Shown here one piece after another: positions 27,044-37,543 of a stretch of DNA of 64,000 bases (the first letter of the stretch is position 1; each line of letters opens with the position of its first letter). The position numbers were made by a program, and so were the translations under genes. The stretch is from Brevundimonas sp. (GTDB lineage Bacteria > Pseudomonadota > Alphaproteobacteria > Caulobacterales > Caulobacteraceae): contig NZ_JAHBYB010000005.1 of the NCBI RefSeq assembly GCF_019636155.1, positions 185,650-249,649 on the forward strand, in the 5' to 3' direction. The notes below the pieces were generated by a model. The model did not search any database. It was not told where the DNA came from and worked only from the letters and a program-made list of their open reading frames with translations.

Positions 27044-29320
27044 ATGAAAAGATTCGTCAAATGCGCCCTGCTGGCCAGCGTGGCCCTGAGCGCCGTCTCC
27101 ACCTCCGCCCTTGCCCAGGACGCCCTGACCCAGGAGCCCCAGGCTTCGGCCCTTGATGACGTCGTGGTCACGGCCCGTCGCCGCGAGGAGAGCCTGCAGG
27201 ACGTGCCGGTGGCCGTCACGGCCGTCTCGGGCGAACAGTTGGAAGCCAAGGGCGCCATCGACATCACTGAACTGGCCCGATCGACCCCCAGCCTGACGCT
27301 GAACGCGGCGCGCGGGTCGAACTCGACCCTGATCTCCTTCATCCGCGGCGTCGGCCAGCAGGATCCCCTGTGGGGCTTCGAGCCGGGCGTCGGCCTTTAT
27401 CTCGACGACGTCTATGTGGCCCGCCCCCAGGCGGCGGTCCTGGACATCTTCGACGTCGAGCGGATCGAGGTTCTGCGCGGGCCCCAGGGCACCCTGTACG
27501 GCCGCAACACCATCGGCGGCGCCATCAAATACGTGACCCGGCGCATCGACGCCGACTCGCCCGAGGGCTCGATCCGCGCGTCCTACGGCAGCTATAACCA
27601 GCGCGACGTGGTCGCCAGCGTGGAACTGCCGCTCAGCGACACCCTGGGCGTCTCCGGTTCGTTCGCCCGCTACCTGCGGGACGGCTTCGGCGAGAACCTG
27701 AACACCGGCCACGAGCACTACAACAAGGACGTCACCGCCGCGCGCCTCAGCGTCGAATGGGCGCCGACCAGCGATCTGTTCTTCCGCCTGTCGGGTGATG
27801 TCGTCCAGGACGATTCCAACGCCCGTCACGGTCACCGCGAAGTCGCGCCGATTCCGGCCGACGTCTATGACACCTATGCCGGCGCCGGCGACGCCAACCG
27901 CGTCCTGGCCGGCGGGGTCTCCCTGACCGGCGAATGGAACGCCAGCGACAGCCTGACCTTCAAGTCGATCACCGCAATCCGCAGCGGCTCGACCCGCGGC
28001 AACATCGACTTCGACAACCTGCCGCAGCCGATCCTGGACATCCCGGCTCGTTATGACGACGAGCAGTTCAGCCAGGAATTCCAGATGCTGTTCAGCGGCG
28101 ACCGCTGGAACGGCGTCGCCGGCGTCTATTACATGGACGCCAAGTCCTCGGGCGCCTTCGACACCGTGGTCGGCCTGTATGACGCCAATATCGTCTTCGC
28201 CCTGCCGCCCGGCACCTTCCCGGTCGGCCTGACGACCCTGACCTCCGGCTCGGTCGACACCGAGAGCTTCGCCATCTTCGGCGACTTCAGCTTCGACATG
28301 ACCGACGCGCTGTCGATCTCGGTCGGCGGCCGCTGGACCCGCGATGACAAGACAGGCAGCGTTTTCCGCCAGCAGTACGCCGGCATCCGCAGCCCCGATT
28401 TCGGCAATACGGGGGCCGTCGTCCTGGGCGCCCCGCGGACCAACTACACCGCCTCGCGCACCTTCGAGGAATTCACCCCTCGCGCCTCGATCAGCTACAA
28501 GTTCAGCCCCGAGATGACGGCCTATGCCTCGTGGAGCCGCGGCTTCAAGTCGGGCGGGTTCGACATGCGCGGTGACGCCGTCTCCTATCCGGACACGGTC
28601 AACGGCTATGATCCGGAAACGGTCGAGACCGTCGAACTGGGGCTGAAGGGCTCCCTGATGGATCGGCGCCTGACTTTCGCCACCGCGATCTTCGACTCGC
28701 AGTACAAGGATCAGCAGATCACGACCCAGTATCCGGGAACGGGCGGCGTCATCGCCTCCGTGGTCGATAACGTCGGCTCCTCCTCAATCCGCGGCTGGGA
28801 ATTCGAGGGCCGCTTCCGCGTCACCCCGAACCTGACCCTGAACGGCTCGCTCAGCTATATCGATGCTCAGTTCGAGGAGTTCCTGGCCTATATTCCGACC
28901 GGCGTGCTCAACACCTCCTGCCCGACCCTGCCGGGCTGCTTCATCGACGTCTCCGACACGCGCCACTTCCAGAACACGCCGGAATGGACCGGGTCGATCG
29001 GGGCCAACTACACCTGGTACATGGGCGACGGCTCGACGATCTCCTTCCTGCCGTCGGCGGCCTATCGCGGCGCCTATCAGCAGTTCGAGACTCCCGCGCC
29101 GCTGCTGGACCAGCTGGACAGCTACTGGATCTATGACGCCAGCATCGTCTGGACCTCGTCGAACGACCGGCTGACCTTCGGCGTCCACGGCAAGAACCTG
29201 AGCGACGAGCGCTACAAGATCGGCGGCTACAGCTTCCCCGGCGCCCTGACCGGCGACTCGCTGATCGCCTTCTACGGCGCGCCGCGTACGGTGACGGCTA
29301 CCCTGGGCGTCAAATTCTGA
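27044..29320 (+). CDS. TonB-dependent receptor
   Basis: The outer-membrane receptor has 758 residues. A signal peptide (MKRFVKCALLASVALSAVST) ends near ALAQD. A TonB-box-like DDVVVTARRRE follows, then the plug domain (DVPVAVTAVSGEQLEAKGA, then VERIEVLRGPQGTLYGRNTI). The beta-barrel ends with aromatic VTATLGVKF. The type (VTARRREESLQDVPVAVTA) is the group expanded in Caulobacter and sphingomonads. GAGGAG lies 7 nt before the ATG. With the MFS gene after it and the TetR gene before it, it forms a likely uptake unit for an unknown compound. Confidence 0.93.
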   Translation: MKRFVKCALLASVALSAVSTSALAQDALTQEPQASALDDVVVTARRREESLQDVPVAVTAVSGEQLEAKGAIDITELARSTPSLTLNAARGSNSTLISFIRGVGQQDPLWGFEPGVGLYLDDVYVARPQAAVLDIFDVERIEVLRGPQGTLYGRNTIGGAIKYVTRRIDADSPEGSIRASYGSYNQRDVVASVELPLSDTLGVSGSFARYLRDGFGENLNTGHEHYNKDVTAARLSVEWAPTSDLFFRLSGDVVQDDSNARHGHREVAPIPADVYDTYAGAGDANRVLAGGVSLTGEWNASDSLTFKSITAIRSGSTRGNIDFDNLPQPILDIPARYDDEQFSQEFQMLFSGDRWNGVAGVYYMDAKSSGAFDTVVGLYDANIVFALPPGTFPVGLTTLTSGSVDTESFAIFGDFSFDMTDALSISVGGRWTRDDKTGSVFRQQYAGIRSPDFGNTGAVVLGAPRTNYTASRTFEEFTPRASISYKFSPEMTAYASWSRGFKSGGFDMRGDAVSYPDTVNGYDPETVETVELGLKGSLMDRRLTFATAIFDSQYKDQQITTQYPGTGGVIASVVDNVGSSSIRGWEFEGRFRVTPNLTLNGSLSYIDAQFEEFLAYIPTGVLNTSCPTLPGCFIDVSDTRHFQNTPEWTGSIGANYTWYMGDGSTISFLPSAAYRGAYQQFETPAPLLDQLDSYWIYDASIVWTSSNDRLTFGVHGKNLSDERYKIGGYSFPGALTGDSLIAFYGAPRTVTATLGVKF

Positions 29321-29345
29321 TTCCAATGACCTCCTGAGCCTGACA

Positions 29346-29383
29346 GGGCGGCGGTTCGAACGGGCCGCCGCCCTTTTTCTTTG
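29346..29383 (+). terminator. Rho-independent terminator after the TonB receptor
   Basis: A 9-bp stem GGGCGGCGG / CCGCCGCCC with a 10-nt loop is followed by TTTTTCTTTG. It is the clearest terminator in this half of the window and limits read-through into the MFS gene. Confidence 0.88.
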
Positions 29384-29437
29384 TTCCCGCGTCGCGCCGA
29401 CGCTACCGTCCGCATCAAGACCGAGGGGGAAATCGCC

Positions 29438-30937
29438 ATGACCGACCAGGCCGCGCCGACCGAGCGTCCGGGCTACCGCTTCTATGTGCTGGGGGTGCTG
29501 ATCCTGATCTACATGCTGAACTTCCTGGATCGGCAGATCATCGGCATCCTGGCGGCGCCCCTGAAGGCGCATTTCAACCTCACCGACACCCAGTTCGGCC
29601 TGCTGGGCGGCATCGCCTTCGCCTCGGTCTATTCGACCCTCGCCATTCCCCTGGCCTGGCTGGCCGACCGGTTCAGCCGGGTCTGGATCATGACCGGCGC
29701 CCTGGCGGTATGGTCGGGCTTCACCGCCCTGTGCGGCGTCGCCGGCTCGTTCGGCCAGCTGTTCCTGTTCCGCATGGGCGTGGGGGTGGGCGAGGCCGGC
29801 GGCGTTGCCCCGGCCTATTCCCTGATCGCCGACTATTTCCCGCCCCACCAGAGAGCGCGAGCCCTGGCCGGCTTCGCCTTCGGCATTCCGCTGGGCACGG
29901 CGGCGGGCACCCTGGTGGGCGGCCTTCTGGCGGCGCGCTACGGCTGGCAGACCGCCTTCATCGTCGTCGGCCTGCTGGGCCTGGTGGTGGCGCCCGTCCT
30001 GCGGCTGACGGTGCGCGACCCGCGCCGCGGCGCCCATGACATCGTCCGCTCCGCCCCGGCCGAAACGTCCCTGGCGCCGCCCGCGACAACGGCCGGCAAG
30101 GGCTGGCTGGCGGGCCAGATCGCCCTGGGGCTGGGCGCGGCCCTGATGCTGCTGGCGGCGGCGGGCCGGTTCGGTGGACTGGAGATCGGCAATCCCCTGG
30201 TCCTGGCCTTCGGCGGCGGCCTGTGCCTGGTCATCTCGGCCTCCTTCTTCATCGCCCGGCGCACCTGTGCGGTGATCATGCCCAAGCCCAGCTTCTGGCT
30301 GATGGCCCTGGGCGCGGCCTCGTCCTCGGTGTGCGGATACGGGGTGGCCGGCTGGCTGCCCCTGTTCTTCATGCGCAGCTTCGACCTGACCCTGACCCAG
30401 GTCAGCTGGTACTATTCCGGCATCGCCCTGATCGGCGGCCTTCTGGGCATCTGGCTGGGCGGTGTGGTCGCCGACCGGCTGTCGCGGCGGGGCAAGGGCG
30501 CCTATCCCCTGACCCCGGCGATCGCCTTCCTGATCTCGGCGCCCCTGTTCCTGGCGGCGATGAACTCGCCCTGGATCATCGGTCTGGTCCTGCCCGGCGG
30601 CGGCACCCATTTCCAGCAGCTGGCCCTGGCCTTCCTGATCTTCCTTCTGCCCACCGGCCTGAACCTGGCCTGGCTGGGGCCGGTGACGGCGGCAGTGCAG
30701 CATCTGGTCCCGGCGCCGATGCGCTCGACCGCCTCGGCCCTGTTCCTGCTGTTCAACAACCTGCTCGGCATCGCCGTGGGCTTCTACTATTTCGGCTGGA
30801 TGAGCGACCTTCTGGCCCCCCGCTTCGGCGACGAGAGCCTGAGGTGGGCCATCTACACCGGCATGGGCTTCTACCTGACGGCCTCGGTCCTGCTGATCGC
30901 CGCCTCTAGGACGCTGAAGCGCGACTGGGTCGACTGA
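29438..30937 (+). CDS. MFS transporter, spinster-like
   Basis: The protein has 499 residues from the ATG at 29438, with GAGGGGGA 7 nt upstream. It shows YMLNFLDRQIIGILAAPLK, IPLAWLADRFSRVW and RMGVGVGEAGGVAPAYSLIA, the pattern of spinster-type MFS proteins found beside TonB receptors in alphaproteobacteria. About 12 helices are predicted by eye. It probably moves the compound taken up by the receptor across the inner membrane. A strong terminator separates it from the receptor gene, so it may have its own promoter. Confidence 0.88.
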   Translation: MTDQAAPTERPGYRFYVLGVLILIYMLNFLDRQIIGILAAPLKAHFNLTDTQFGLLGGIAFASVYSTLAIPLAWLADRFSRVWIMTGALAVWSGFTALCGVAGSFGQLFLFRMGVGVGEAGGVAPAYSLIADYFPPHQRARALAGFAFGIPLGTAAGTLVGGLLAARYGWQTAFIVVGLLGLVVAPVLRLTVRDPRRGAHDIVRSAPAETSLAPPATTAGKGWLAGQIALGLGAALMLLAAAGRFGGLEIGNPLVLAFGGGLCLVISASFFIARRTCAVIMPKPSFWLMALGAASSSVCGYGVAGWLPLFFMRSFDLTLTQVSWYYSGIALIGGLLGIWLGGVVADRLSRRGKGAYPLTPAIAFLISAPLFLAAMNSPWIIGLVLPGGGTHFQQLALAFLIFLLPTGLNLAWLGPVTAAVQHLVPAPMRSTASALFLLFNNLLGIAVGFYYFGWMSDLLAPRFGDESLRWAIYTGMGFYLTASVLLIAASRTLKRDWVD

Positions 30938-31018
30938 GGGCGCGGCTGCCGGTTGCACCTGCGAAGGCGGCGCGCCTATAAGCGGGCCCGACCTTCCTCC
31001 CCAATCGGCGGCGACCCC

Positions 31019-32209
<1,191 letters not shown>

Positions 32210-32293
32210 GCCATCTGGCGCGGACCTTTTCGACCGTCCGGCAAACAACCGTATCGCTGAACCCGGCAGGCCCCACGCCTTCGTCACGGATTG

Positions 32294-32317
32294 TGTGTTA
32301 CACATAACCCGTGTAAC
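32294..32317 (+). promoter_or_regulatory. Inverted repeats upstream of the antitoxin gene, candidate VapB operator
   Basis: GTTACAC (32297-32303), 7 nt, GTGTAAC (32311-32317) is a perfect inverted repeat. TGTGT-T-ACACA at 32294-32304 overlaps it. It ends 8 nt before the antitoxin ATG, where an autoregulating antitoxin would bind. Confidence 0.55.
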
Positions 32318-32325
32318 CTGTGGTC

Positions 32326-32589
32326 ATGACCCGCAACCTGACCCTCGCCATCGACGACGCTCTGCTGGACAAGGTTCGGGTTCTGGCCGCCATGAAGCGG
32401 ACCAGCGTCAACGAGATGGTGCGCGGCTTTCTGCAGCGCGCGGTCGAGGAGGAGCAAGAGGCCGACGAGGCGCGCGAGGCCCTTCTGAAGCTTATCGACG
32501 AGTCGGAAGGTCGCGGCGGCGAAGGCTGGCGCCCCCCGACGCGCGAAGAGACCTACAGCGGCGAGCCTCGCTTTGATCGCCAATACTGA
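32326..32589 (+). CDS. VapB-type antitoxin, ribbon-helix-helix
   Basis: The protein has 87 residues from the ATG at 32326; a GTG two codons earlier is possible. The N-terminus TRNLTLAIDDALLDKVRVLA, then KRTSVNEMVRGFLQRAVEEE fits a ribbon-helix-helix DNA-binding domain, close to the DUF6364 type. The acidic C-terminal half ([20 protein letters not shown]) would wrap the toxin. The 3' end overlaps the toxin gene by 17 nt, typical of antitoxin-toxin order. The inverted repeats upstream fit autoregulation. Confidence 0.82.
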   Translation: MTRNLTLAIDDALLDKVRVLAAMKRTSVNEMVRGFLQRAVEEEQEADEAREALLKLIDESEGRGGEGWRPPTREETYSGEPRFDRQY

Positions 32590-32998
32590 CGTCTTCCTCG
32601 ACACCAACGTCCTGCTCTACGCTGCGCTGGGCCGCGATCATGCGGGTCATCGGTGGCATCGCGCGCGGGAGATCGTGCTGACCCAGGACTATTGCACCTC
32701 TGGTCAGGTGCTGGCCGAGTTCTACCACAACGTGATCAGAAAGAGCGCGCGGCCGCTGTCGCCGGAAAAGGCCCGTGAATGGGTTCGGGTGGTGGCCATG
32801 AAGCCTTGCCAGCCGATAACACCGGCCGTGGTGCTGGACGGCATCGCCTTATCGCACCGCTACCAGATCAGCTATTGGGACGGCGCCGTCATCGCCGCCG
32901 CCGAACGCCTGGGTGCGCGCATCGTCTATTCCGAAGATCTGAACCACGGCCAGACCTATGGGTCGGTCCGCGTCGAAAACCCTTTCCTCTCCGCCTGA
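32573..32998 (+). CDS. VapC-type toxin, PIN domain ribonuclease
   Basis: The protein has 141 residues from a TTG at 32573. It is a complete PIN domain: [11 protein letters not shown] (D10), [10 protein letters not shown] (E49), [17 protein letters not shown] (D103) and [11 protein letters not shown] (E121/D122). PIN toxins of this family cleave tRNA or rRNA. All acidic residues are present, so it should be active. It is encoded between sucC and sucD, ending 11 nt before sucD, so a transcript from sucC or from the toxin-antitoxin promoter could reach sucD. Confidence 0.87.
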   Translation: MIANTDVFLDTNVLLYAALGRDHAGHRWHRAREIVLTQDYCTSGQVLAEFYHNVIRKSARPLSPEKAREWVRVVAMKPCQPITPAVVLDGIALSHRYQISYWDGAVIAAAERLGARIVYSEDLNHGQTYGSVRVENPFLSA

Positions 32999-33009
32999 AA
33001 AAGAGTCCC

Positions 33010-33912
33010 ATGTCCATCCTCGTCGACAAGAACACCCGCGTCATCGTCCAGGGCCTGACCGGCAAGACCGGCACCTTCCACACGGAACAGGCGCTGCGCT
33101 ACTACGGCACCCAGATGGTCGGCGGCGTCCACCCGGCCAAGGGCGGCGAAACCTGGCATGGGTCCGAGGGCGAGAGCCTGCCCATCTTCGCCTCGGTCGC
33201 CGAGGCCAAGGAAAAGACCGGCGCCGACGCCAGCGTCATCTATGTGCCCCCGGCCGGCGCCGCCGACGCCATCATCGAGGCGATCGACGCCGAGGTTCCC
33301 TTCATCACCTGCATCACCGAGGGCATCCCGGTCCTGGACATGGTGCGGGTCAAGGCGCGGCTGGACCGCTCGAACAGCCGCCTGCTGGGCCCCAACTGCC
33401 CCGGCATCCTGACCCCGGAAGAGTGCAAGATCGGCATCATGCCGGGCTCCATCTTCAAGAAGGGCAATGTCGGCATCGTCTCGCGTTCGGGCACCCTGAC
33501 CTATGAGGCGGTGTTCCAGACCACCAACGAGGGCCTGGGCCAGACCACGGCCGTCGGCATCGGCGGCGACCCGGTCAAGGGCACGGAATTCATCGATGTG
33601 CTGGAGCTGTTCCTGGCCGATCCGAAGACCGAGTCGATCATCATGATCGGCGAAATCGGCGGCGGCGCCGAGGAAGACGCCGCCCAGTTCCTGATCGACG
33701 AAGCCAAGAAGGGCCGCAAGAAGCCGATGGCCGGCTTCATCGCCGGCCGCACGGCTCCCAAGGGCCGCACCATGGGCCACGCCGGCGCCGTCGTCTCGGG
33801 CGGCAAGGGCGACGCCGAATCCAAGATCGCGGCCATGGAGGCGGCGGGCATCCGCGTCTCTCCCTCCCCCGCCCGCCTGGGAACGACCCTGGTCGAGGTC
33901 CTGAAGGGCTGA
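33010..33912 (+). CDS. sucD: Succinyl-CoA synthetase alpha subunit
   Basis: The protein has 300 residues. It binds CoA ([19 protein letters not shown]) and carries the phospho-histidine in [40 protein letters not shown] is also typical. It starts 11 nt after the VapC stop, with only a weak ribosome-binding site (AAGAG). It must be expressed in step with sucC, which lies about 0.8 kb upstream beyond the toxin-antitoxin genes. Confidence 0.96.
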   Translation: MSILVDKNTRVIVQGLTGKTGTFHTEQALRYYGTQMVGGVHPAKGGETWHGSEGESLPIFASVAEAKEKTGADASVIYVPPAGAADAIIEAIDAEVPFITCITEGIPVLDMVRVKARLDRSNSRLLGPNCPGILTPEECKIGIMPGSIFKKGNVGIVSRSGTLTYEAVFQTTNEGLGQTTAVGIGGDPVKGTEFIDVLELFLADPKTESIIMIGEIGGGAEEDAAQFLIDEAKKGRKKPMAGFIAGRTAPKGRTMGHAGAVVSGGKGDAESKIAAMEAAGIRVSPSPARLGTTLVEVLKG

Positions 33913-34217
33913 GGCGGAGCCGTTTTCCTTCTCCCCTTGCGGGTGGAGGAAGGTCGCATGCGATCGACGACGGGTGGCCGAGCGCAGCGAGGTCGGATGA
34001 GGGATTTCTCCGGCGGGTGAGTTCGGCGTCGGATGATGGCGCCACCCCGTCTCCTCCCTGTCGCGCAGCGATGGGAAGGTGGATCGGACGCCCAGCGGCC
34101 GAGACGGAGAGGGTCTTTCGTGTCTTCCAAGAGCCCCTCCACCGCCTTCGGCGGTCCCCTCCCCATGGAATGGGGAGGAGACAAGAGGTCCGCTGCCTTC
34201 GCACGGCGTGAAACGGT
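33913..34217. repeat. Intergenic repeat region between sucD and dsbD
   Basis: I see no gene in these 305 bp. It is built from imperfect palindromes: CCTTCTCCCC ... GGTGGAGGAAGG near 33927-33955, and at 34133-34180 CCGCC-TTC-GGCGG plus CCCCTCCCC ... GGGGAGGAG. The second part shares its plan with 1488-1530 inside bkdB, so the same element family occurs both between and within genes. Confidence 0.7.
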
Positions 34218-36398
34218 TCAGCGCTCCAGCGCCTCGATCACCAGACCGTCGGTCAGAAGCTGCGGCAGGATGCGCGGCTCTGCCTGGCCCGGCCGGTAGA
34301 GCAGATACAGGGGCACGCCCGAGCGGCCGTGGCGTTCCAGTTCGCGGGTGATGGCGTCGTCCCGGCGGGTCCAGTCCCCGACCAGATAGACCGCGTTGGC
34401 CCGCTGCATCGCCTGGGCCAGGCGCGGCGACGACAGGGCGGTGCGCTCATTGATCTTGCAGGTCACGCACCAGTCGGCGGTGAAATTGACCAGCACCGGC
34501 CGCCCCTGCGCCAAGGCCGCCCGAACCGCCTGGGGCGACCAGGCCTGCGACGGCAGGGCGGTGGCAGCGCCGGGACTATCGACCGCAGAATCCGGGGCGA
34601 TACGGGCGGCGGCGGCCGTCACGGCGACGGCGGCGACCAGGCTCAGGGTCGCCGCGACCGCGCTGATCACGGCGGTCCCCCCCTCGGCGCGGCGCGCCTG
34701 GTTGATCCCCACCAGCCACAGGCCGAAGGCCGCGAACAGGGCGCCGATTAGCAGCAGGCCCAGGGCCTCGGCCCCCGTCTGGCGCGCGAACACCCACAAA
34801 AGCCAGGCCGCCGTGGCGTACATGGGAAAGGCCAGGACGCCGCGCAGCCGCTCCATCCACGGGCCGGGACGCGGCAGCCGCTCCAGCAGGCCGGGCGTCA
34901 GGCTGACCGCCAGATAGGGCAGGGCCAGGCCCAGACCCAGCATCAGGAACACCGCCATGGCCGCCGGCCAAGGCATGACCAGGGCCGCCCCCAGGGCCGC
35001 GGCCATGAAGGGGGCGGTGCAGGGCGCGGCCACCACGACGGCCAGCACGCCGGTGAAAAAGGCCCCCGCCCCGCCGGGCAGGCGGCTGAGCCGGCCGCTT
35101 CCGGCGCCCTGCAATCCGGCGCCGATCCCATAGACCCCCGACAGGTTCAGTCCGACCGCCAGCATCAGCAGGGCCAGGGCGCCGGTCGCCATCGGGCTCT
35201 GCAGCTGAAAGCCCCAGCCCACGGCCTGTCCAGCCGCCCGCAGGCCCAGCAGCGCGCCCGCCAGGACGGCGAAGGCGACCAGAACCCCGGCCAGGAACAT
35301 CAGCCCGTCGCGCCGCGCCTCGGCCCGGTCATGGGCGCCGCGCGCCAGGGCCGCCGCCTTCATGGCCAGCACCGGGAACACGCAGGGCATCAGGTTCAGC
35401 ACCAGCCCGCCCAGCAGGGCCAGCAGGGCCGCTCGGACCAATCCTCCCAGGCTCCAGGCCCCGGATGCCGCACCCGCCGCCTCGGGGTCGGCCAGGGCGG
35501 CCCCGCCCGAGGCCCCGGCCAGGGGCGCCCCGGCCTGCGCCGTCACATACCAGCCGCCCCGGTCGGTCTGCAGCAGGCCCTCGATCCCCCCGGCCAGGGC
35601 CTCCGGCGTCAGGCCTCGCCCGGCGGTCAGGGTCAGGGTCAGCCCGTCCGGCCCCGCCACGCCCGGCTGGGCCGCCGCATGGTCGATCAGCCCGCCCTTG
35701 AACGGAAAGAACCAGGCCCATGACACCGGCCCCTCGGCCAGGGGGCCGCCGGTCGCCGACAGGGTCAGGGTCTGGCCCTCCTGGGTCATCCGCGCCTCAA
35801 TCGGGGCCGGGCGCGGGGCCTGGGTCAGGGTCCGCTCCACCGCCGCCCCATGGAGCGGGTCCAGCGGCGCCGCTCCCTCGCGCACCGGCAGGTCCAGCGT
35901 CAGGGTCATCAGCTCGGGCACGCACATCTGGTCGCTGCACACCAGGAACAGGACCTCGACCTTCAGCGGCAGGGTGGTTCCGGGCCGGGCCGAGGCCGGG
36001 ACCTCGATCGGGACCGGCAGATAGACGGCGCCCGAATAGCCGTAGTTCATCAGAGACAGCAGCCGCTGACGTTCCGGCGTGGGCCAGACGATCTCGCCCG
36101 CCGTCACGCCGGGCGGCAGGGTCCATTCCAGGGTCGTCGCCCCCCCGGAATCGCCCGGATTGCGCCAATAGGTGTGCCAGCCCGGCGCGATCTTCTGGCG
36201 CACGGCCACGACGGCGGTCGATCCCGGCGCAGCCCAGGCGCTCATGGGGACCAGTTCCGCCTCGATCCGCTCGCTGCGCCGCACCGCATCGGCGGCCGCG
36301 ACGGGCGTGGCCACCGCGGCCGGGCTCGCCGGCGCCGTGGCCGTCGCCGGTCCCGCGCCCATCAGGCCGAGCATCAGGATCAGGGCGAACAATCGCAC
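34218..36398 (-). CDS. Thiol:disulfide interchange protein, DsbD/ScsB family
   Basis: This inner-membrane protein passes reducing power from the cytoplasm to the periplasm. It has 726 residues from a GTG at 36398, which opens a signal peptide (RLFALILMLGLMGAG). The periplasmic N-terminal domain (VPMSAWAAPGSTAVVAVRQK, GWHTYWRNPGDSGG) is of the ScsB/DsbD type. The transmembrane core has LMPCVFPVLAMKAAALARG and APCTAPFMAAALGAAL, each with the conserved Cys. The C-terminal thioredoxin domain has NFTADWCVTCKINE (CxxC). All three redox Cys groups are present. Confidence 0.92.
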   Translation of the reverse strand: MRLFALILMLGLMGAGPATATAPASPAAVATPVAAADAVRRSERIEAELVPMSAWAAPGSTAVVAVRQKIAPGWHTYWRNPGDSGGATTLEWTLPPGVTAGEIVWPTPERQRLLSLMNYGYSGAVYLPVPIEVPASARPGTTLPLKVEVLFLVCSDQMCVPELMTLTLDLPVREGAAPLDPLHGAAVERTLTQAPRPAPIEARMTQEGQTLTLSATGGPLAEGPVSWAWFFPFKGGLIDHAAAQPGVAGPDGLTLTLTAGRGLTPEALAGGIEGLLQTDRGGWYVTAQAGAPLAGASGGAALADPEAAGAASGAWSLGGLVRAALLALLGGLVLNLMPCVFPVLAMKAAALARGAHDRAEARRDGLMFLAGVLVAFAVLAGALLGLRAAGQAVGWGFQLQSPMATGALALLMLAVGLNLSGVYGIGAGLQGAGSGRLSRLPGGAGAFFTGVLAVVVAAPCTAPFMAAALGAALVMPWPAAMAVFLMLGLGLALPYLAVSLTPGLLERLPRPGPWMERLRGVLAFPMYATAAWLLWVFARQTGAEALGLLLIGALFAAFGLWLVGINQARRAEGGTAVISAVAATLSLVAAVAVTAAAARIAPDSAVDSPGAATALPSQAWSPQAVRAALAQGRPVLVNFTADWCVTCKINERTALSSPRLAQAMQRANAVYLVGDWTRRDDAITRELERHGRSGVPLYLLYRPGQAEPRILPQLLTDGLVIEALER

Positions 36399-36510
36399 GG
36401 GCGGTCTCTTGGCGTCTGCGGGCGAGGGCCTCTTGAGGCCGCGCGACCTTAGCCTTCGCCGCCTCCGGCCGCCAAGCGGCCCCGTCAATTGGACGCAGCC
36501 GCGCCTGGCG

Positions 36511-36957
36511 TCAGCGCGACGCCGCCTCGACAAGCACCTCGGTGCGCCGCCTCAGGGGTTCGTTGACCCCCTGGCTGCGGGCGTCCAGGTCGCCGACCGC
36601 CACCAGCTCGAAGGCCGGGGCGGGCCATCCGGCCGCCGCCAGGGCCTCGGCCACGGCCCGCGCCCGCCGCTCGGACAGGGTCAGGTTGGCGTCCTGCGTC
36701 CCCGTGGCGTCGGCCAGGCCGATGACCCGCACCCGCCGGATCTCGCACCCCTGCAGCCGCGTCGCCGTCATGGTGATCGCCTGCCGCGCCGCCGGCGTCA
36801 GCCGCGCCTCCGCCTCGGCGAAATAGACCTCGAACCTCTGCGGCCCGCAGGCGTCCGGCGTCCGCACCAGCGCCTCGCGCGCCGGCGCCCCGCTGATCGT
36901 CCCGCATCCCGCCAGCAGCCCCGCCCCCGCGACCGCCGCCCACACCCCGCTCCTCAT
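36511..36957 (-). CDS. OmpA family lipoprotein
   Basis: The protein has 148 residues. A lipoprotein signal ends in LLAGCGT, so the Cys at about 19 is lipidated. The C-terminal OmpA-like peptidoglycan-binding domain is visible as VRVIGLADATGTQDANLTLS, then RRARAVAEALAAAG and RRRTEVLVEAASR. It may tie the envelope to peptidoglycan. It is separated from dsbD by 112 nt on the same strand. Confidence 0.87.
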   Translation of the reverse strand: MRSGVWAAVAGAGLLAGCGTISGAPAREALVRTPDACGPQRFEVYFAEAEARLTPAARQAITMTATRLQGCEIRRVRVIGLADATGTQDANLTLSERRARAVAEALAAAGWPAPAFELVAVGDLDARSQGVNEPLRRRTEVLVEAASR

Positions 36958-37039
36958 GCCTCCCTCCTCTCAATCCCAAGAAAAAGGGCGGCCCGCCATC
37001 CCGCGAGCCGCCCCGAAACTCCGAAACGCCGCTACGGCC

Positions 37040-37387
37040 TCAATACCGACGCTGGCCGTTTTCCCAGTAACATTCCGTCTGGCGGTTGTCGTAGCAGTAG
37101 TAGTACCGCCCCTGATTGTCGCGATAGCGCTGCTGGTTGGCGCGATCCTGCTGGGAACCGCGGATGGCGCCGGCGGCGCCGCCCACGACCGCGCCGATGG
37201 CGGCGCCACGGGCCGCATTGCCGCTGCCGGTGTTGTTGCCGATGACCGCGCCGGCGACGGCGCCGATCGCAGCGCCGGCGGCGCCTTGACGGACGGTTTC
37301 GTTGGTCCCGCCGTAACCGTAGGGGTCGCTGGCGCAGGCGGAAGCCAGAAGGCCGGCGCCGGCGATCGCGATGATGGCCGTTTTCAT
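37040..37387 (-). CDS. Glycine-zipper lipoprotein-like envelope protein
   Basis: The protein has 115 residues from the ATG at 37387. A lipoprotein signal is visible as IAGAGLLASACASDPYG. Two glycine-zipper stretches follow: GAAGAAIGAVAGAVIGNNTG and GAAIGAVVGGAAGAIRG. The C-terminus is Tyr/Gln/Arg-rich (RDNQGRYYYCYDNRQTECYW). Such proteins resemble SlyB/17-kDa-antigen types in build; function is unknown. A similar protein is encoded at 56646-57074. Confidence 0.83.
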   Translation of the reverse strand: MKTAIIAIAGAGLLASACASDPYGYGGTNETVRQGAAGAAIGAVAGAVIGNNTGSGNAARGAAIGAVVGGAAGAIRGSQQDRANQQRYRDNQGRYYYCYDNRQTECYWENGQRRY

Positions 37388-37543
37388 GGTGAGGTCCTCT
37401 TTCCCTGTTTCGCCCCGGAGGAGAGAACGCTGGATTATGGCACAGGTTCCCGCGCCTATGCGGAAGGTTAAGCCTGTATTACCATGCTCCAGCAGAGGCG
37501 GGCGACGAAGCGGCGCCTGCCTGGAGTATTCGAGGGGGTTTCT

